Below the pieces are notes generated by a model, which did not search any database, was not told where the DNA came from, and worked only from the letters and a program-made list of their open reading frames with translations. A program made the translations under genes and the position numbers. A stretch of 6,900 bases of DNA from an uncultured Lachnospiraceae bacterium (lineage in GTDB: Bacteria; Bacillota; Clostridia; Lachnospirales; Lachnospiraceae): NCBI GenBank assembly GCA_937885345.1, contig CAKZZH010000117.1, positions 1-6,900 on the forward strand, given 5' to 3'. Shown here piece by piece: positions 5,641-6,900 of this stretch. The first letter of the stretch is position 1; every line of letters starts with the position of its first letter.

Positions 5641-6763
5641 ACTCACCGTATTCGCAGCCGACATTTCTCGCCTGGATAACATCAATGATCTCAGGCTTTC
5701 CGGGCGTCTTACGATATAATCTTATAATGCCTGTGCCTGTTCCGCCGTTCCATAAGCGGTTATGCTTTTTCTCACCGCTCGGTGCCTCGTAATTAATAAA
5801 AAGCATCTCGGCTTTACGGCATTTTACGCGAGTGTCCATTATATATTCCTTGTTCTCCTGACGCACATGCCAGTACACAAATTCCAAATCCTCGCTGAAT
5901 GCAAACTGTGTCTTAGGCTTAGTCCAGAACTTGGAGAAGTTGAATTCAAACTCCCTGCCTTCATAGTAAAATGCACCCAGCAGTTTTCGCGGAAGCGGGA
6001 TGATGAATACTCTCGGTCTTCCACCGCCGATATCAAACACGCTGTTATCCAGTTTGCGGCCGGTTATTTTACTTGTGAGATTATTGGATGAGAGCCAGAG
6101 CCAGGGCGATGTAAAATCCTTACCCCAGTTCTTATCGGCGTAACCATAGCAGCTGTCGGGGTTGACGGTGTATCTTCTTCCGTTGTACATAATATGCCCG
6201 GAATAGCGCGTCTTCATACCCTCGGCATGCCAATACATCTCAAATGCGTTCAATTTACGAAAAAGCGAGCTTGCACCGTATCCGACATTAAAAGCGATTT
6301 CCTTACTTACCGTAAGATCCCACTCCATGGAACCGGCATCGCACATAAGTTCAGGTCTTGCCGCGATATCCTTTGCGGTAACTTTCACGCTGCCCTTAAG
6401 CCTTGTCTCGCTGCAAAGGCAGTCCGCACAGGACACCTGAAAAGGCGTCATCTCGCGGATCTTCACATCTTTCCAGCCGAAGAATCTGTGAAGCTGGCAA
6501 TGATCCTCGCCCCACGTTCCGACCTTGACCATCATATAGCTCGGCCTTCTCTTGTTATTGCGGTTATATTCGCTCTGTCCGAGAACAGGTTGTTTGCCAC
6601 CGAATCCCGGATTGCAGAGATAAAATTCAATAAAAAACGGCTTCTTCTCTCCCGTCTTTCTGTCGACCGCAGTAAAAGAATGCCACCACCAATCATAGCC
6701 TTTGAGCATAAGCGAGCCCGAAAGCATGTAATTATCACGTTTCCTGTCAGAATTATTGAACAT
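5630..6763 (-). CDS. Tocopherol cyclase-like (lipocalin-like beta-barrel) protein
   Basis: A 377-residue protein with no signal peptide or membrane segment. The segment MYWHAEGMKTRYSG (176-189), HIMYNGRRY, then YGYADKNWG (206-214) and PWLWLSSNN (220-228) resembles the conserved centre of the tocopherol cyclase family (SGxI, nGxxY, yxEKNWG, WxWxxxN). The N-terminal part is rich in aromatic residues (DWWWHSF) as in lipid-binding beta-barrels. A Cys cluster CADCLC lies at 112-117. True tocopherol synthesis is unlikely in an anaerobic Firmicute, so a related lipid-binding or modifying role is inferred. The start is ATG 6763 because AAGGAGG stands 7 nt upstream; the open frame continues to 6895, but that part covers the promoter. 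It is the first gene of an operon with the TtcA-like gene. Confidence 0.7.
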   Translation of the reverse strand: MFNNSDRKRDNYMLSGSLMLKGYDWWWHSFTAVDRKTGEKKPFFIEFYLCNPGFGGKQPVLGQSEYNRNNKRRPSYMMVKVGTWGEDHCQLHRFFGWKDVKIREMTPFQVSCADCLCSETRLKGSVKVTAKDIAARPELMCDAGSMEWDLTVSKEIAFNVGYGASSLFRKLNAFEMYWHAEGMKTRYSGHIMYNGRRYTVNPDSCYGYADKNWGKDFTSPWLWLSSNNLTSKITGRKLDNSVFDIGGGRPRVFIIPLPRKLLGAFYYEGREFEFNFSKFWTKPKTQFAFSEDLEFVYWHVRQENKEYIMDTRVKCRKAEMLFINYEAPSGEKKHNRLWNGGTGTGIIRLYRKTPGKPEIIDVIQARNVGCEYGEYDK

Positions 6764-6770
6764 AATATAT

Positions 6771-6777
6771 CCTCCTT
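6771..6777 (-). promoter_or_regulatory. Ribosome binding site of the tocopherol cyclase-like gene
   Basis: AAGGAGG followed by ATATATT and ATG at 6763 on the minus strand. It decides the start codon against the longer open frame reaching 6895. Confidence 0.9.
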
Positions 6778-6803
6778 GCAACGGGGCTTTGGACCCTACT
6801 TTT

Positions 6804-6832
6804 ATATTACGCCAATTAACCTGCACTGTCAA
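6804..6832 (-). promoter_or_regulatory. Promoter of the tocopherol cyclase-like/TtcA-like operon
   Basis: On the minus strand a perfect TTGACA (6832-6827) is followed by a 17-bp spacer and TAATAT (6809-6804). The predicted transcript starts about 35 nt upstream of the first start codon. No operator or leader structure was seen. Confidence 0.75.
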
Positions 6833-6900
6833 CGAATCGCTGCCCCAAGGTCGGGTAAATTTACTGTAGGAATTAACAGAATATAAGACATCCATGAATC

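Noticed and set aside
5641..5685. Longer TtcA-like start at 5685
   Set aside because: It would overlap the upstream gene by 56 nt, lacks a ribosome binding site and adds residues with no resemblance to the family.
6194..6886. 230-codon plus-strand open frame
   Set aside because: It lies antisense to the well-supported tocopherol cyclase-like gene and its promoter, has no ribosome binding site and resembles no family.
6764..6895. N-terminal extension of the tocopherol cyclase-like protein to an ATG at 6895
   Set aside because: The segment contains a consensus promoter and the strong ribosome binding site for ATG 6763, so it is upstream DNA.

Overview
The window looks like chromosomal DNA of an anaerobic Firmicute of the Clostridia, most likely a gut or rumen Lachnospiraceae. 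That is inferred from near-consensus AAGGAGG ribosome binding sites, sigma-A-type promoters, AT-rich intergenic DNA, and the families present: a Clostridia-type MBG-repeat surface protein, a YczE-type membrane protein, a small CYTH protein and a TtcA-like PP-loop enzyme. No rRNA, tRNA, CRISPR array, transposase or complete mobile element was seen.

Positions 1-2178 (minus strand) hold the N-terminal 726 codons of a large secreted surface protein whose C-terminus lies off the left edge. It has a signal peptide, a domain like DUF6273, a glycine-rich beta-helix-like block with three near-repeats, and at least one MBG/Ig-like domain with a second begun. Base composition changes sharply inside the gene.

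Positions 2179-2772 form a gene-poor but signal-rich stretch. Reading toward the surface gene it holds: a terminator for the upstream operon; an unannotated relic of a dinD gene (N-terminal Bro-N part, no start, early stop); an extended -10 promoter; a second promoter (TTGACA, 17-bp spacer, TACGCT) running straight into seven tandem CAAG units; and a 20-bp-arm hairpin followed by a T-rich run just before the surface gene's ribosome binding site. This arrangement suggests variable or conditional expression of the surface protein and is the most interesting part of the window.

Positions 2773-4104 (minus) look like a two-gene operon: a YczE-family membrane protein followed after 21 bp by a DJ-1/PfpI-family protein, ending at the terminator near 2700. 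Divergent from it on the plus strand is a CYTH-domain triphosphate tunnel protein (4297-4752); the two promoters have -35 boxes that overlap on opposite strands.

Positions 4810-6763 (minus) are a second two-gene operon with a good promoter at 6804-6832: a protein resembling the tocopherol cyclase family, then a TtcA-like tRNA-thiolation enzyme whose preferred start overlaps the upstream stop by 11 nt. The CYTH gene and this operon converge around a GC-rich hairpin at 4753-4780. No pathway linking all the genes is evident; the window looks like two small operons, one single gene and a surface-protein locus.
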